In this document: positions 21,189 to 36,895 of the stretch, in pieces
How the letters are laid out: every line of letters starts with the position of its first letter
Position numbering within the stretch: position 1 is the first letter of the stretch
Assembly (NCBI GenBank): GCA_949752745.1
Contig: OX457026.1
Coordinates: 32,008,911 to 32,072,910 of the forward strand
DNA: 64,000 nucleotides
Source: Protula sp. h YS-2021
Lineage: Eukaryota > Annelida > Polychaeta > Sabellida > Serpulidae
Direction: 5' to 3'
Translations under genes and position numbers: made by a program
The notes under the pieces: generated by a model
What the model was told of the DNA's origin: nothing
Database searches by the model: none
The model's input: only the letters and a program-made list of their open reading frames with translations

Positions 21189-22439
21189 AGAACGTTAACA
21201 AAGATTTGACCGGTGAGCGAGGAAGCTGACTTTTCTGACCAAGAAACGAAGAAAAACAGAATATGCAGCCTAATAAAACTCGTCCCTGTCTAGCAAAAAG
21301 GGTATCTGTACATAAATGTTTGAATTATAGGGATTATTATGCAAGAGTCGCACCTCAGAACATATGAAGTTGACCCCTTTTAGTGGGACAATGGAAGGCT
21401 TCGTAGTCTGACACCGAGATATACGATGTTACTTCAGTCCGAGCTGACTCGGAGCTAAGCCAACGAGTACAACGAGAACATGTCCAACAAAACCCTTGCT
21501 CCGTGTGCGCTCTCATGTGTTTGCGCGGGAACTGGCCATACATTGAAAATGTAAAGGTGTATACTCATACATCTCATGCCTGAGTTCAACCAACCTGTCA
21601 AATAATAAAAGGAAATCTTTCAAAATAAATAAGCAAAGAAAACGTTCCTGCCGTGCTGCTGCTGCAGTTTGGTTGTGATGTAACTAAGGAAATAAAACTG
21701 ACCAATTGAATCCCGAGTTCAGCATCAATCATGCCATAGGTGCCCATAGATGATCATTAAGGGTGGTTAGTGGAGCTCTTGAGTCCAAAATCACTTGAAA
21801 CAACAAAGCACCACTGAAAATCACTATCTCACACAACATACGAGTAGTTGTATCAGAAATGCGAAAAAGAAACATTCAAAATAATAGACAGTTATGCATG
21901 ATATTTATTAAATGATTAATGACCATTAAAGGTGTGAATTGTACTGAAATATCTTTAGATTTTATAAATCACTGGTATAAACAATTTTTAATTGTAATTA
22001 GAAATATCAGCTTGCTATCTATCCCGACTTGTAATCATTTACAGATGAAGTGAGATAATAAAATAATATATTGGTGGATACTTAAATGTTATACAACATA
22101 GATCAATTTATAGCTCAGGGATAAGAACTAATAATTAGGGATAAAATTAATCCCTAAATACGAATCCTCACACCCTGTGGCACTCTATTAAATATAATGT
22201 AAGAAAAGAAACTAAACCATACTCCAAGCATAAAGCCAAGTTGACAAAAAGCATGAAAGTTAATTAAATAATAAAATATCTATGTTAGAAGAAGAATTAT
22301 GTCACAGCAGCAGTCAAAACCGAAATAAAGGAATAAAAGCGAAATATAGAACAAATTGCTGTTGAATTATAGTACATTAAAGGAAGTGAATCGTTGATAT
22401 TTAACACATGTAGTAAAGTCTATTATTTATAACATAATG
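21189..22439. other. non-coding stretch, no gene seen
   Basis: AT-rich sequence. A 62-aa minus-strand frame at 21355-21543 contains HMRAHTEQGFCWTC, which only superficially resembles a zinc-finger linker. It has no proper C2H2 spacing and is not called. Confidence 0.45.
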
Positions 22440-24260
22440 AAACGAATTCTAAGCCTTTCTACAGTATTGAGAAACAAAATTCTGATGAAAAAATTATAAC
22501 CAAATTAAATAATAAAAATGATGAAGGTATGAAAAATACTAACCTTGTTCTTAATGAAACAATTGAATTTTGTAAGAAATTATATCAGAAAGATAAATTT
22601 TATCAAATGAAAATGATGAATATGTTTTTCAATCAGATTTTTCCAAAGCTGTCGGATACGCTAAGAAAAATGACTTAGTCGAGAAATAACCGTACATGAT
22701 TTGCACAAATCAATTAAAAGTAAGAAAAATAATAAAACACCCAGTACAGATGGCTTAAATAAAAAATCATGTATATATTTCTTAACTGGGGTTTTAGATT
22801 TGATTCTGCGATCTTACACATATAGCTTTGAAAAGAGATATCTTAGCATTAGCAAACGAAGTGCTGTCATCTGTTTGATTCCGAAAAAGTGGCAGGATCT
22901 TACGTTCTTGCAAAAACTGGCTGCCCAAAAGTCTTTTTAATTAAGATACAAAAGTGTTAATGCAACACATAGCTTTAATATTTTAAAACGTGTTGCCTTC
23001 AAAAATTAAAAAAGATCAAAGTGGTTTTCAAAAAGGTCATTTAATGGGCTTAAACATTCGAACCATTGTTGATGCTAACATTCTAAATCTGGGAAAAGGT
23101 AATACTTCGCGGGCTTAATAGATTTGAAAAAAGCTTTTGAAAAATTACACTGGAATGTAATTGACCAAACATTCCAATTCTTGCGAAAACGCAAGACGGC
23201 CAAAAAAGGTAATTTGTAGAGCATAGAAAGTTTCACATTGAATAATTATCATTGAAGTAAATATTTTGAAATCTGTCTTGGTTTACGGCAAGGCGACCCC
23301 TTCTCGCAAAGTTTATTCATTGTAGCAAGTGAGGTGTTAATAACATCAGTATATTCTATACGAGTTCAAAGTTACAAAGTAAGATTAGTTTGCTGGTTGA
23401 TGATAGATCTTTGTTCATAAAAGAAATTCTATCGTCAAATTGCGTTAAATATTTATAAATAGGAAAAGTCACCATGAAGTATTAAAAAAACCCTTTCAAA
23501 CGTCAATTGCCAACCGGTGACTTTGATTTCTTGGCACTTAAGCTTTTCAACGATGTGCAGAAAGTTCAGGGAATTATTTTTATAGTAAACTTCAAAAATG
23601 TACTTACTAAATGATCAAGATATCACCTCACGTTGTCCAAAAAATTGCAGTTATAAAAAATTGAACACTGACAAAAATTGTGCATCACAGACGTATTATA
23701 TGCGCTCAACTGGTTTATTGATGAAATTAATGCACTGCAAAATAATTTTTATGGAATAATACCATAGAAAATCGGGTGTTAATAAAAAGTGCCAAAATCA
23801 AACTGAATGAAAGAATTTAACCTTTAACTTGTGACAAATAATTTGCCCTTAATGTCTATGCAGGATGTACGGTCGATGTACAAAAATCACGCCGATCTTT
23901 CTGTCAAAATACCAAATTTTCATTATGGTGTACTACACAAATAATATTCTGTTAAAGTTGATACTTCTAATAAGTCTGAGATTTACGATCAATGCTTATG
24001 GTAAAATAAAAAAATAAAAGTACAACTTTTTTTATTGAGGGAATAGTAACTTAAAAGTTAAATCATATTAAACATATTTTAAATGCAGAGTATTAAATAA
24101 TGAAACCGATCAAAATCAAAGACAAATTTACATTACAACGCAACATCTTATCTATAAAAAGTCTGTTCACGAAATTCCAACGGAGTGAAAATCAGAATTA
24201 CAAATAGAGAAAAAAAGAATAGGCAAAGCATTGAAACCTTATTAATAAAAAATAAATGAA
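22440..24260 (+). pseudogene. LINE reverse transcriptase relic (L1/Tx1-like)
   Basis: Decayed plus-strand reverse transcriptase of a non-LTR retrotransposon with many stops and frameshifts. Recognisable blocks in order are: KNNKTPSTDGLN (22720s; K-x-x-K-S-P-G-x-D-G in the family), YSFEKRYLSISKRSAVI followed by LIPKKWQD, SKWFSKRSF-like (Q-S-G-F region), LIDLKKAFEKLHWNVI (about 23115; D-F-x-K-A-F-D), GLRQGDPFSQ (about 23283) and LLVDDRSLFIKE (about 23395), where LVDD replaces the catalytic (Y/A)xDD. The relic is dead. It cannot be shown to belong to the same family as the 1541-2290 C-terminal relic, though both are L1/Tx1-like. Confidence 0.8.
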
Positions 24261-24304
24261 AAAGACAGTCTAAATCTGACGTTCAAAGACCTATATTGGG
24301 CCCT

Positions 24305-27185
<2,881 letters not shown>

Positions 27186-28302
27186 CTAGACCTAATTCCC
27201 TCAGATAGCACAATGACGCACTTGTATAATCCACGAAAAACATGAGTATACTACTATGCGGATTTCAAGGTCACCGAGATCCTGCCATGTAACGTCTTTT
27301 AGGCAAAATAAGCTCAAAATTTCTTTATCGCTAACCTTTTAAGATAATGATCAACATTCGGTTTTCGACTTTGACATTGACCGAGATCAATGTCGCCAAG
27401 GCACCTCTAACCGTTATCGAAGTAATTGTCGGCTTTCAGTTTTCGACCTTTACTTTGACTGAGAAGGTCAAGGTTACCGAGGCACCTCTTTTATCACGTC
27501 TTTTATCCCAAACCCCAAAGCTATGTAAATATTCTGTGCATCGCTCTTTCTCTAACCGTTTTTGAGATACGGTTTAACTTCCGATTTTGACTGAGTACCT
27601 CTTATAGAACGTCGTTTAGGCCAAAATTAGCTAAAAAGGGCTCTTACCCTTTTTATGATAAAAGTAAACTTCTGGTTTAGACCTTGACCTTGGTCAAGAA
27701 GGTCAAGGTTATTGAGGTAACTAATAATCGTGTTTTAGGTTCAAAGTGTAGAAAATCTCTAAACGGTTTCAAAATAATCGTCCTATCGCTAAAAGTTCTT
27801 AAGGGATGGAAATGTTAAGTGACCTTTGACCTTGATTCTTTCTAATCAAACGGGTTATGTTGTCGAACAGGAATTTGAGCCTCATTTTAGCTATTGTTTG
27901 TGCTAAATAGGGCTTCCAGAAATATTTTAACCTGAATTTGACATGGCCTTCAAGATTACGGTAAAATTATTTGAGCTTATAGCGAGATCTTTTACATCAT
28001 GGCCAAACTTTATCGTCATCTGTCAAATTTTCTAGAAGTTGTCTGGAAAACGTTTTGAGATTTTAATTCTTTGACCTATTGACCTTCACTTTGAAGGTCA
28101 ATCTAAAAAAATTGTTATTGCATCGGAATGCTATTACCAGTTATGCACGTACCGAATATCGTCGTATGTTAACTGGCCTACATGGAGTTGTCTTGAAACC
28201 ATCCTAACGGAAACAGATTTTTAAAAAGCAGAAATTAAGACATAAACTTTCGGAATAACTACAAAAATGTTCCCATTTGCAAATGTAGTTTTCAAGTGGG
28301 AA
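27186..28302 (-). mobile_element. old, diverged copy of the Helitron-like satellite-bearing element
   Basis: The left boundary CTAGACC(T)AATT and the right boundary TTTTCAAGTGGGAA match those of the copies at 49927-61347. The interior has decayed units with (C)GTCTTTTAGGC, TCGCTAACC, GGTTTTCGAC(C)TTTGAC and AAGGTCAAGGTTA motifs. The terminal hairpins are mutated, so this insertion is much older than the three later copies. The 72-aa frame here is a satellite reading. Confidence 0.75.
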
Positions 28303-31300
28303 TGGGCTGTCTGATATTGATTGCTACATTGGCATCACGATAACAATTTATTTCATCGAAACTTAACAGCAGTTTTAAAAATATCATTGATTTATGTTTC
28401 ATATAATAATTCTGCTCTGAGGTTTTCGACATATGTGTATAATTAACTGCTGAATTTTGCAGGCTGGAAGACAAATTGTGTTATTTGATATCATGATTAA
28501 ATTGTTTATAGGAGTCATGATAGATACATTGAGACGATATGGTCATCGGAAGGACTGAGTTCTGTCATTATTCCGTTATGGATGTCAACTCGTAAATTCT
28601 TGGGTAGAGAACGTTATTATCTGTCTTATTTTAATCTCTGGTGGCAATTTAACTTTACCATGTATGATACGGATAACAAAACATTTGTGAATTTAGATAA
28701 AGAACCTCGGAATGTGATGAGAATGTGGTAAGAAAGAGTGAGTGATACAACTTTCACATTTAAGGCAAATTATTGTAGTTTATTACTAATCGTCCCAAAT
28801 TAGAAAAGTGCAAGTTTGCTATTGTCTTTTATTTTTGGTGGACGTTGAAATTTAGAATTATTGTATATTATACTCATGCTTATTAATTAATAGGGATGTT
28901 AAATTAGGGTAGTTAATGAAAGAATGCTGGTGATATAAACATAAATTGCTTTTTTGGAATTGCACATTTGAGATTTTACATTGAAAATGTGAAATGTGGT
29001 AGTGGTATTAACCTGGGGTCTATTATTCCAAAAAATAAATCTTGCTTTGTCAAAGCGTAAACTTTTTTCCTAATTAAAAAAAAGCAAAACATTGTGTCAA
29101 AGAATTCACAAATTCACTTTGAATGTTAATATTTACCTCATTCATACAAAAAATAATTTATGATGCAATTATAACTGACTGTTTTCAAAACGGCAGTTCA
29201 TAAATATAAATCATTATTATTGATTAAATGAAAATTGTGAAAAGACACAGCATGCTCTTTCAAAAGAATCACGCGATAAGTAAATTCTATTAATAATGAA
29301 GTCTGCCAACAAGTACTGAAAGCTTCAAAAAGACATGTTCTCTTAACAATGCAACAAGTAGTTAATATTGTTCTTTCCTTTGTTCACTTTTGCGCAGGGT
29401 AATTGGCAGATTCAGTTTTGTATTCCCTAGATAGCAACGAGTGGATTGACTTATCTGTCTGATTTAACCAATGGCTGTTCTCTTGAGGCTCAACGAACTG
29501 TTGCTCTTGAGAGACTTAGTGTTTTTTTTTCTTCTATCGAATGTCTCAGACATAGCATAGGAGAGAACAGATGAGAGAAAAATCAAGTGCACCTGCTATC
29601 GCAAATGATCTGTATTGATGATGTAAGCCTCGTAATTAACAGTCAGTCATCTCTGGTCATTCCGTGTTGTCATACATTTGGGTAAAGATCTGTATCGATA
29701 AAAATACCAATAATTACCAAGAGATGCTGGAAATGTATAGAATCAGGAGACCAATTTAAGGTAAAAGATAGGATGGAAAATAGGATGGAAAATAGGATGG
29801 AAAATAGGATGGAAAATAGGATGGAAAATGTCAACAGCACGCATTTGAAGAACAAAAAATGATGGATCATTTATGTTGATCATGAACGATTTATTCTTTG
29901 CGGCAAGGAAATAAATTAATTGCAACAGATGTTATTCAACAACAAAAAGTTAAAACGATCTTCCGTTATCACTGACTGTAAGTTTTTACAATGCAGATCA
30001 CTCCAGGATGTTCTATTTACGCCAATTTGCAGACAGAAACCAAGCTTACTAACTCTGCTATCAGACCTATGTAATTAAAAAACAATAATTCAATGCAGAA
30101 TGTGGATATTAATAACCTTTTCATCATTCATGCCAGTATTGTAAGTTCAGAGATATCTTATACATATATAACATTATTTTTTTTGTGATTAATGAAAGAG
30201 TTAAATGACTGAATTCGAAGATGTTGAAGCAAAATCTATATCTAAGCGTGAAAGATTTTGATTTTAGCATGAAGATTGAAATTAATCTTGACGAGCAAAA
30301 ATACACTCCCTTTCTAGCAAAATTTCCTCTTTGTATTTAAGCCAGGGTCGTCTCCCGACCAAGAAAAATGGCCCTGGGTATCACAACTTGGGATGAGCTC
30401 ACTCTCACCTTTTTGCTATTTCTAGGCATTTAACCATCGTTCAAATGTATATTGATTGTGAACGTGTGATATAAATGTATGTTTTTGTCTTTTCTCTATT
30501 TAATTTTGAAAGCATTCTTTTATTTATGGGCTTTGTGTTATGGGTTGTAGTTGAAAGCAGTCCAATCGAAACCATTTAGTGTTCAGGTGTGATGTATCAA
30601 TTTAAATCAATAACCGAGGTTCAACTTCAAAGCTTTTAAGGTTTGATTTGCTGCACTGGATACGAATAAAGCAACAAGTTAATAACGTATAACAGAGATG
30701 ACATTAGTTTTGTCGTCCGCGGTCTCAACTAGCACCAAAGGATCCATTAAGGCCTATTTACATTGCTACAGCTAAGATTTCTAAGCAAAAATGTGCCTAT
30801 TGTATGACGAAAAATGACTTTGCCATATAATTTTTGGCTTATGACTTGAGCAAGGTGAACGTAGGCAAGTAGGCAAACTGAAGTACAGTCGATCATATGG
30901 GGTGATTATGCATGGACGGGGAAGAAAAATCAGGATATTTTTACAGAATCTAATTGGTGCCAAAGAAGGCAAAGGCATTAGCCAAAAAATAAAACAGCAT
31001 ATTTTACCTTAACTTTGCTGCAGAAAACTCAAGTATTAGATCTATTCAAATAAATGAAAGAACAAATGATCCAGCTTCAAAACATTTAAGAAATGAGAAC
31101 TGAGCATTGTTCATATTCACCGTCAAAACTGCTGGAGATAAGTAACCCAAAGATAAATGGCAATTATAGTTGTTAGAGAAGCTATTTTTTGCAAATACAG
31201 CAAGGAAAGAGGAGAAAAGATAGAAAACTGGTTTGGGCGTGGGAGGCAATGACCATTCATGGCATCACTGCATCTTTTCGGTTTTACACTTATGGTTTGA

Positions 31301-31351
31301 CGTTACTTCCAATTGTGGCAATGGGCAAATTATCCAGGCACATAACGTTGT
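28303..31351. other. non-coding stretch with a 12-bp tandem repeat
   Basis: No gene is seen. At about 29768-29828 the unit AGGATGGAAAAT is repeated about five times in tandem. Frames crossing it (minus strand, 29670-29925) are artefacts. Confidence 0.5.
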
Positions 31352-31900
31352 CTTATCCAGACCCCAGTGTCATCATGGGGGGTGGGAGGAGTTGGGGGCC
31401 TCCCTAGCGAGTAACGCAGTTTAAGCGCGTGTGTGCCAATGTGCACGTGTGCTTAAGTACATGTACACGTAAATGCGCATGTAGTTAATACAATTGAAGT
31501 AAGATATATTAGCATAAGATAGCATATCAAGTCTTTTTTCTGATGCAAATGAGAATGCACTGATTTGATTGGTTGATTTTGATTTATTTTCATAGTTAGT
31601 GTAAAAAGACGTCGCTTGAAGCATATAATAGTGTATCAAGCATATTTTCTGATGGTAACCATGGTAACCATGGTAAATGAATATTTATTTGAGTGGTTAA
31701 TTTCTACTTGACTATATATTTTAAAAACATGTGATTTGAAACAAAAGATAGCATTTCAAGTGTATTTACCCAAGACTCCATGAGAATGCTTTGATTTGAT
31801 TGGTTGAATTTTATAATACCTAAATTTAGAACACGCTGCCTGTGACAGGTATCTTATGTTTTGATTTGATTGATTCTTAAAGTCTGCTTATGAAAATGCT
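31352..31900. repeat. left inverted terminus of the Polinton-like element
   Basis: The sequence pairs in inverse orientation with 36290-36895. Shared blocks are TTATCCAG..CC, the TCATCATGG/TCCTCATGG block, GCAGTTTAA, CTTAAGTACA(C), TTTGATTTGATTGG and TTCATAGTT(A/G)GTGTA. A short local repeat GGTAACCATGGTAACCATGG sits at 31655-31674. Confidence 0.65.
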
Positions 31901-33089
31901 TCGATTTCATAGGTTAAAAAAGTGATGGGATGTGAACGCAACAGTCTCAGTTTGCACGTTGAAACAACCACATTATTGACCCTTTGAATGACTTATTATA
32001 GCACATTAACTGAGCAAGCCGTGCTTGAAGTGACAATAGAAGATTTTCCAAAAGCCAGTGTGAATGTTATTTGTTTGAGGTCTATGTTAGCAACGACCTA
32101 ACCTTGGAATAACGGATCATAAAGGACGTCATATATCTCTGGAGAAATAGCCCACTACAAGCAGCAACTCGAAAATAAGGTCTTCCTAAACATACCAGTC
32201 TCTATATTTTACTGCTTCTTCGACAGTGTATATGAGGTGCAGGCTTTATTTTAAACTTTAAAGACTGCAAGCCTTAAAAATCTACTGAAGAGCTTAGATT
32301 TGGGTACATCTGGAGAATTTAAACCATAACACCCATGAAAAATAAGCTTGACAGCGAGACAATTAGGCACAATAGGTTGAAAGTGTTGCATCAACTGACA
32401 AAGGTTGGATTACAAACTGAACCACATATGTTTGTGGTGCCTATCAACATTCGCAAAAAGATTAAAATGGATCAAACTGAAGATTTTATTATTCAAGAAG
32501 ACCTTAGAAGAAATGCTCGAATCTATTCGATTCTGTTTGTTTATGTTTTGTCGAGTATGTAAAGTTATTAAGAATTATATTTGCCACAGCATTATACATG
32601 ACATGGCAGAGTACTAGAATACAGCAGGCCATTTCTTTTCTATCAGAGATTTTACAGTACACATGGATTGATAAAAAGTGTGACTTGTATTCCATTCCAA
32701 AATTCACTTATACAGAATTACACTGGCCTTAAGCAAAATAACATCGGAATGGATCAGTGAACTCCACGCCATGGTGACGATTTTTCATAATGGAGATTTC
32801 TTTATGACACCCCTGTGTGTTGCGGCTCTACTGATCGTCAGCATCATTTGCCGCAGATGACAGCACGTCGACAACATGGCAACAGTACTTTAGCAAAATA
32901 TACTTTGACCCTTCTCACCAGGAGCATTTAGTAGGCCATACAAGTTTTATCAAATTGTGAAGCAAGAAGGTGAACTTAAAGTCGGTTTTCGCAGGATTAA
33001 GCATTGATTACAAGGTCATGATGCTTACAGTTTATTGAACGTATAGATGGAAGAGACACAAAAGTGTCACACGAGGTATTTCTAACCTA

Positions 33090-33830
33090 TGGGATGTTGC
33101 TTTCGCAGATATGAACAATGTCTCGATGTCTTTGATAAATAAACAGCACGGTACTATCATCAAAGGCTTTTTTAAAATAGTTTTTAAACAAGCATATTTT
33201 TCTGACAAAGGCAGTGAATTTATTATCCGTTGGATGAAACAGATTTTCAAGAAAAACAATATTAATGCTTAATGGAGAAGAGGCCAAGCAAATTGTGCTG
33301 AAAATGTAATACGAACATTGAATTGGTTAATGTACCGCTATTTGCTACAGAATCAAACATATCGACACCTTTATGTGTTACCAAGACATTATTGCCGATT
33401 ACAACTATACACCCCATTCTTCTTTGAACGGACGAGCACCTGGTACCATCACCAAAAGTGATGAAGCCAGATTATGGAAACAGATAACATGGACACCCAT
33501 CAACCTTACAAATGCAAACCTTTCAAGTTAGAAAAGAGTCATCCAGTGTGGATTTCTCATTTGAAATGTACATGCCAAAGGTATTAGTAAGAAAAATGGA
33601 CCGAAGTGTTTTATGACACGATGATTTCGTTTGACTAGCGGTTTCGTATGACTATTTATGCAGTAAAAGAATTTCAATGGGATACAATTGATAGTTACTT
33701 CTATGAAACAGCTCCAGAGAGTTGTAAAAAGCATGATGACCTTTTCAGAATAGAAAAGGTGTTGAAAAGAAAGAAAAGGGTGGCATTTCTTAACTGTTTG
33801 TCAGGAAGACTGGATGGCCAAGTTTAAGAG
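33090..33830 (+). pseudogene. Polinton-type retroviral-like integrase relic
   Basis: Fragments in order on the plus strand: WDVAFADMNN (first catalytic Asp context), FSDKGSEFI followed by RWMKQIF (second Asp), GQANCAENVIRTLNWLMYRY (Glu in the AE..IRTL helix), a block with YNYTPHSSLNGRAP in another frame, and a C-terminal part with FYETAP and DDLFRIEKVLKRKK. The last resembles the FYExEL...F.IEKVLKRR region of Polinton integrases. Several frameshifts and stops separate the blocks, so it cannot make a functional enzyme. Confidence 0.7.
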
Positions 33831-34703
33831 TTGAACGAAAGGAACAAACACACGACTGCTGTAAACATCACCATGGCAACATGTCCGTAATATTTGAAAG
33901 AGTATACTACACCAGTACACTTAAAACAGTGTTTTAAGAAAGAGCATGGAGCATACTTTGTGAGATATGTGAGACTTCGCGAGTCTCTGTGAGATTTGCT
34001 GAACATTTTGAAAGCCAATATGCCACTCAACGAGCAGCAATTCCAGATGTAAAACACATAAAGACGCATTGAAAAGGTTAGAAACAATAGTGTGAGCAAA
34101 GAGAAACAAATAACTGTTAATCGGCATGGAGGAAAGTGCTGCTGCGCTAGCGCTTTCTTTATTAAGCAAGCTTATAAAAGGAAGTTTAGAAAGAAATTTG
34201 TTGTATGATTCCAGACGACGAATATCATTCGCTGCAACCCCAGCTACCTTTCATAAAAGAGCACTAGAAATAAAAAAGTCTTGAATCTAGAAATGATAGT
34301 ACAGTCAAATAATACACCCAGTTAATGAGTGATTTTATACACATGAAGAAAAAAACCTATTGTGGAAAATTTACCTCCAAATCACCACAAAACGTGAAAT
34401 GACTACTTGCTAGTCTAAAAGTATTGTGTGGTATGGTCTCGAGAAGAATTGGTCGTGAGAGATAGTACCATGATACAGCGATCCCATGTAGCTGATCAGC
34501 TTTGGTTCGCAAACAAGTAGACAAGAGAATATTCTCCTTTGGATGGGAACCATTGATGTAATATGTAGTGGCAGCGAATAGTCACTTGAATTTATATACA
34601 AAACAGATCGCACATCAAGAAGACACTCAAGCTCTTAAGCAACAATGGGTCAATTAATGATCCGTCTCAAGTGTTTCTTTCGATCAGTTCGTTGTGTTAG
34701 TGT

Positions 34704-35111
34704 ATGATGCACCAGCACAACATTGTTATTGAACCTAACCCTCGACTCACAGAAAAAAACAATCAGTTCCAGATTACATGTTATGGAGTCAACATCGTCT
34801 TTCTTCATTACATTATAAAGCAATGCCGCAAGAAGATTTTGAGAGTGAGTGCAACTTGCCTCCAATTGGATTACGAGGTTGCTTATCTACACTTGGTGAC
34901 AGCTGAAATACGTTTTGGTATGATTATAGATTCGAGAGCAATATTGAATCGTTGCCATTACACTTCTATGGAAGATGTTGTTGGTAAACTAAGCAACGCA
35001 TTTGTGAACCATTTAATGACTCAGTTGAATGCCTCCACGCAAGCCCTTCCCAGTCGTAAGGTACATGCCGACGCAATGAAATTTTGGGTAATGGAGCCTC
35101 GCATCGGATGA
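34704..35111 (+). CDS. unidentified ORF inside the Polinton-like element
   Basis: A 135-codon open frame between the inverted termini, downstream of and co-oriented with the integrase relic. Mixed composition, no signal peptide, no motif I recognise. By position it could derive from a capsid or accessory gene of the element, but nothing in the sequence proves that. It may be a chance frame. Confidence 0.25.
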   Translation: MMHQHNIVIEPNPRLTEKNNQFQITCYGVNIVFLHYIIKQCRKKILRVSATCLQLDYEVAYLHLVTAEIRFGMIIDSRAILNRCHYTSMEDVVGKLSNAFVNHLMTQLNASTQALPSRKVHADAMKFWVMEPRIG

Positions 35112-36289
35112 TAGACCTGGTGAGATCTAATAGCATAAAGGATTCAGTTCATAGTTGGTCATACATACATTTCGAAAATTTTCAAAGACATCTGCTAGTT
35201 ATGAAATATTCCGATTTCAGGTAGACACCATGGTAATCTCCGAAAGTCTGGTACTAAAATGTACTTCACGCCTGATGCACATATGATTCGCTTTGAATGA
35301 GCTGACTGAAAATGTGCCTTTAGATGGTAGAGTGGTCATTTTGCTTGGGCCATCCACAAATTGCACGGTTACACGCCTTTGCATAGAAGCAAGCCTTGTT
35401 TGTCACAGACCTGGATGTGTGATGTTGAAATACAAAATTTGCCTTTTCCATCGCTGATAAGATTATTTCACAAGTTTCTGGAAGTATGTACCAAGTCAAT
35501 AAGCCCCACATAAACTGTTCATGGAAAAAGAAAAGCATTTTTTCATCGAGTTCGGTATGACTATTAATGGATTTTCCTTGTACTTACCCATCTATGACGT
35601 GATGGCCATCGTATTAGCGTAAGCTCTGGAACACCACTGGGATCAAAGACGAATCTTTCTTCTTCTCATTCAGTTTCCTAACCTTCAATCCAGGTTGCAT
35701 TCACCATGGGCTGTTCCTCGAAATTCGATTGACTGAAATGTGTTGCGACAGCTATATATACGCCTACATTAATCACTTCTAGATTCCAACCTAATTCTTC
35801 ACGCTGAAATTCTTGAATTTGGGTGTGTAGCATTTAAAATACTCGTGGCATCATCATAAATGTTTTGAGGCTAGAGAATTATTTTGGTTTTACCATTCTG
35901 GTATATGTGTTCGTTCATTACATCATCGACTTTTATCTTACACATTGTCCATGGCCACAAATTATTTGATGCCTTCTCTCACATGCACATGAAGGCCATG
36001 TCGGATACCAGATTCCAGCTGTTTGAGCTCCAAGAGAGTTGATATTAGATGACGTTAACGTTTCCGCGTGGATGTAATCCTTCATATGGTTACTGATTTC
36101 TTTCTGCCTTATTGGTTTTGTTGACTGTACATACCAAGATAAAAGTCGATGCTGTGATAGTTTGCTGCTGTTCAAAAATGCTTGGCACATTTCTCACAAG
36201 GAAGCGAGGTTTTGTATGTGTCATCGCCATGTGTCTTTCGATTACTGCTGCTACTAAAATGTCTGCAAAAGTCGCAGTGACGTAGAATA

Positions 36290-36895
36290 TCTGATGTTTC
36301 TGTTCTGGTGTTTCCGTTCATGCGAAGCTCCTTTACGTCCCATCTTAAGTAAAATGTACTTAAGTACACGTGCGCTTTTGCTTCAAACGACTCGTTTCTA
36401 CACCAACTATGAACAATGTTATGGCCAAAAAAATCAGCCAATAAAATCTAAACGTTTCATGAACATCACGGATACAGGTAAAAAAAAATACTTGATACAC
36501 CATCTTTCAACCACATGTTTCTAAACCTGCTATAAACGAAGTTATAGGCAAACAAATTTAGCCAATCAAATCAATGTAGTTAAATAGATCTCACTCGAGC
36601 ACACTCCTTAAACTGCATTGCTTCCAAGGGGTGGGGATTAAACCCCATATAATTATGACGCTGGTACTTGGTTAACGAACTTCCATTAAAGCAAAGTTAC
36701 AGCCAAAGCAGATTGAAACAATCAAATCAATGTACTTAAGGACACGTGTACTTAAGGGCATATGTACTTTAGTGATATGGAAGTAAATATAAATTTAAGT
36801 AACGTGTACTTATGTACAGATGTATTTAAACTGTATTGCTTCCGAGAGGGGGTCCCCCCAACCATGAGGACGCTGGACCCTGGATAACCTTTTGT
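36290..36895. repeat. right inverted terminus of the Polinton-like element
   Basis: Inverse of 31352-31900. It contains an internal duplication of the outermost block: the AAACTG(C/T)ATTGCTTCC word followed by a G/C-rich run and GA(C/G)GCTGG occurs near 36615 and again near 36830. This arm is therefore longer than the left one. Confidence 0.65.

Larger units (their letters stand above)
31352..36895 (+). mobile_element. degraded Polinton/Maverick-like element (about 5.5 kb, internally deleted)
   Basis: Long inverted termini flank a segment holding a broken Polinton-type integrase. The left end begins TTATCCAGACCCCAGTGTC; the reverse complement of the right end begins TTATCCAGGGTCCAGCGTC. Both continue with G-rich and GTACTTAAGTACACGTG-type sequence and then TTTGATTTGATTGG blocks, for at least 400 bp. 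Complete Polintons are about 15-20 kb with DNA polymerase B, ATPase, protease and capsid genes. None of those is recognisable here, so this is an internally deleted, decayed copy. No 6-bp target duplication is evident. A different large inverted-repeat transposon with a retroviral-type integrase is the main alternative. Confidence 0.6.

Noticed and set aside
21355..21543. C2H2 zinc-finger protein
   Set aside because: Cys and His spacing does not form a finger.
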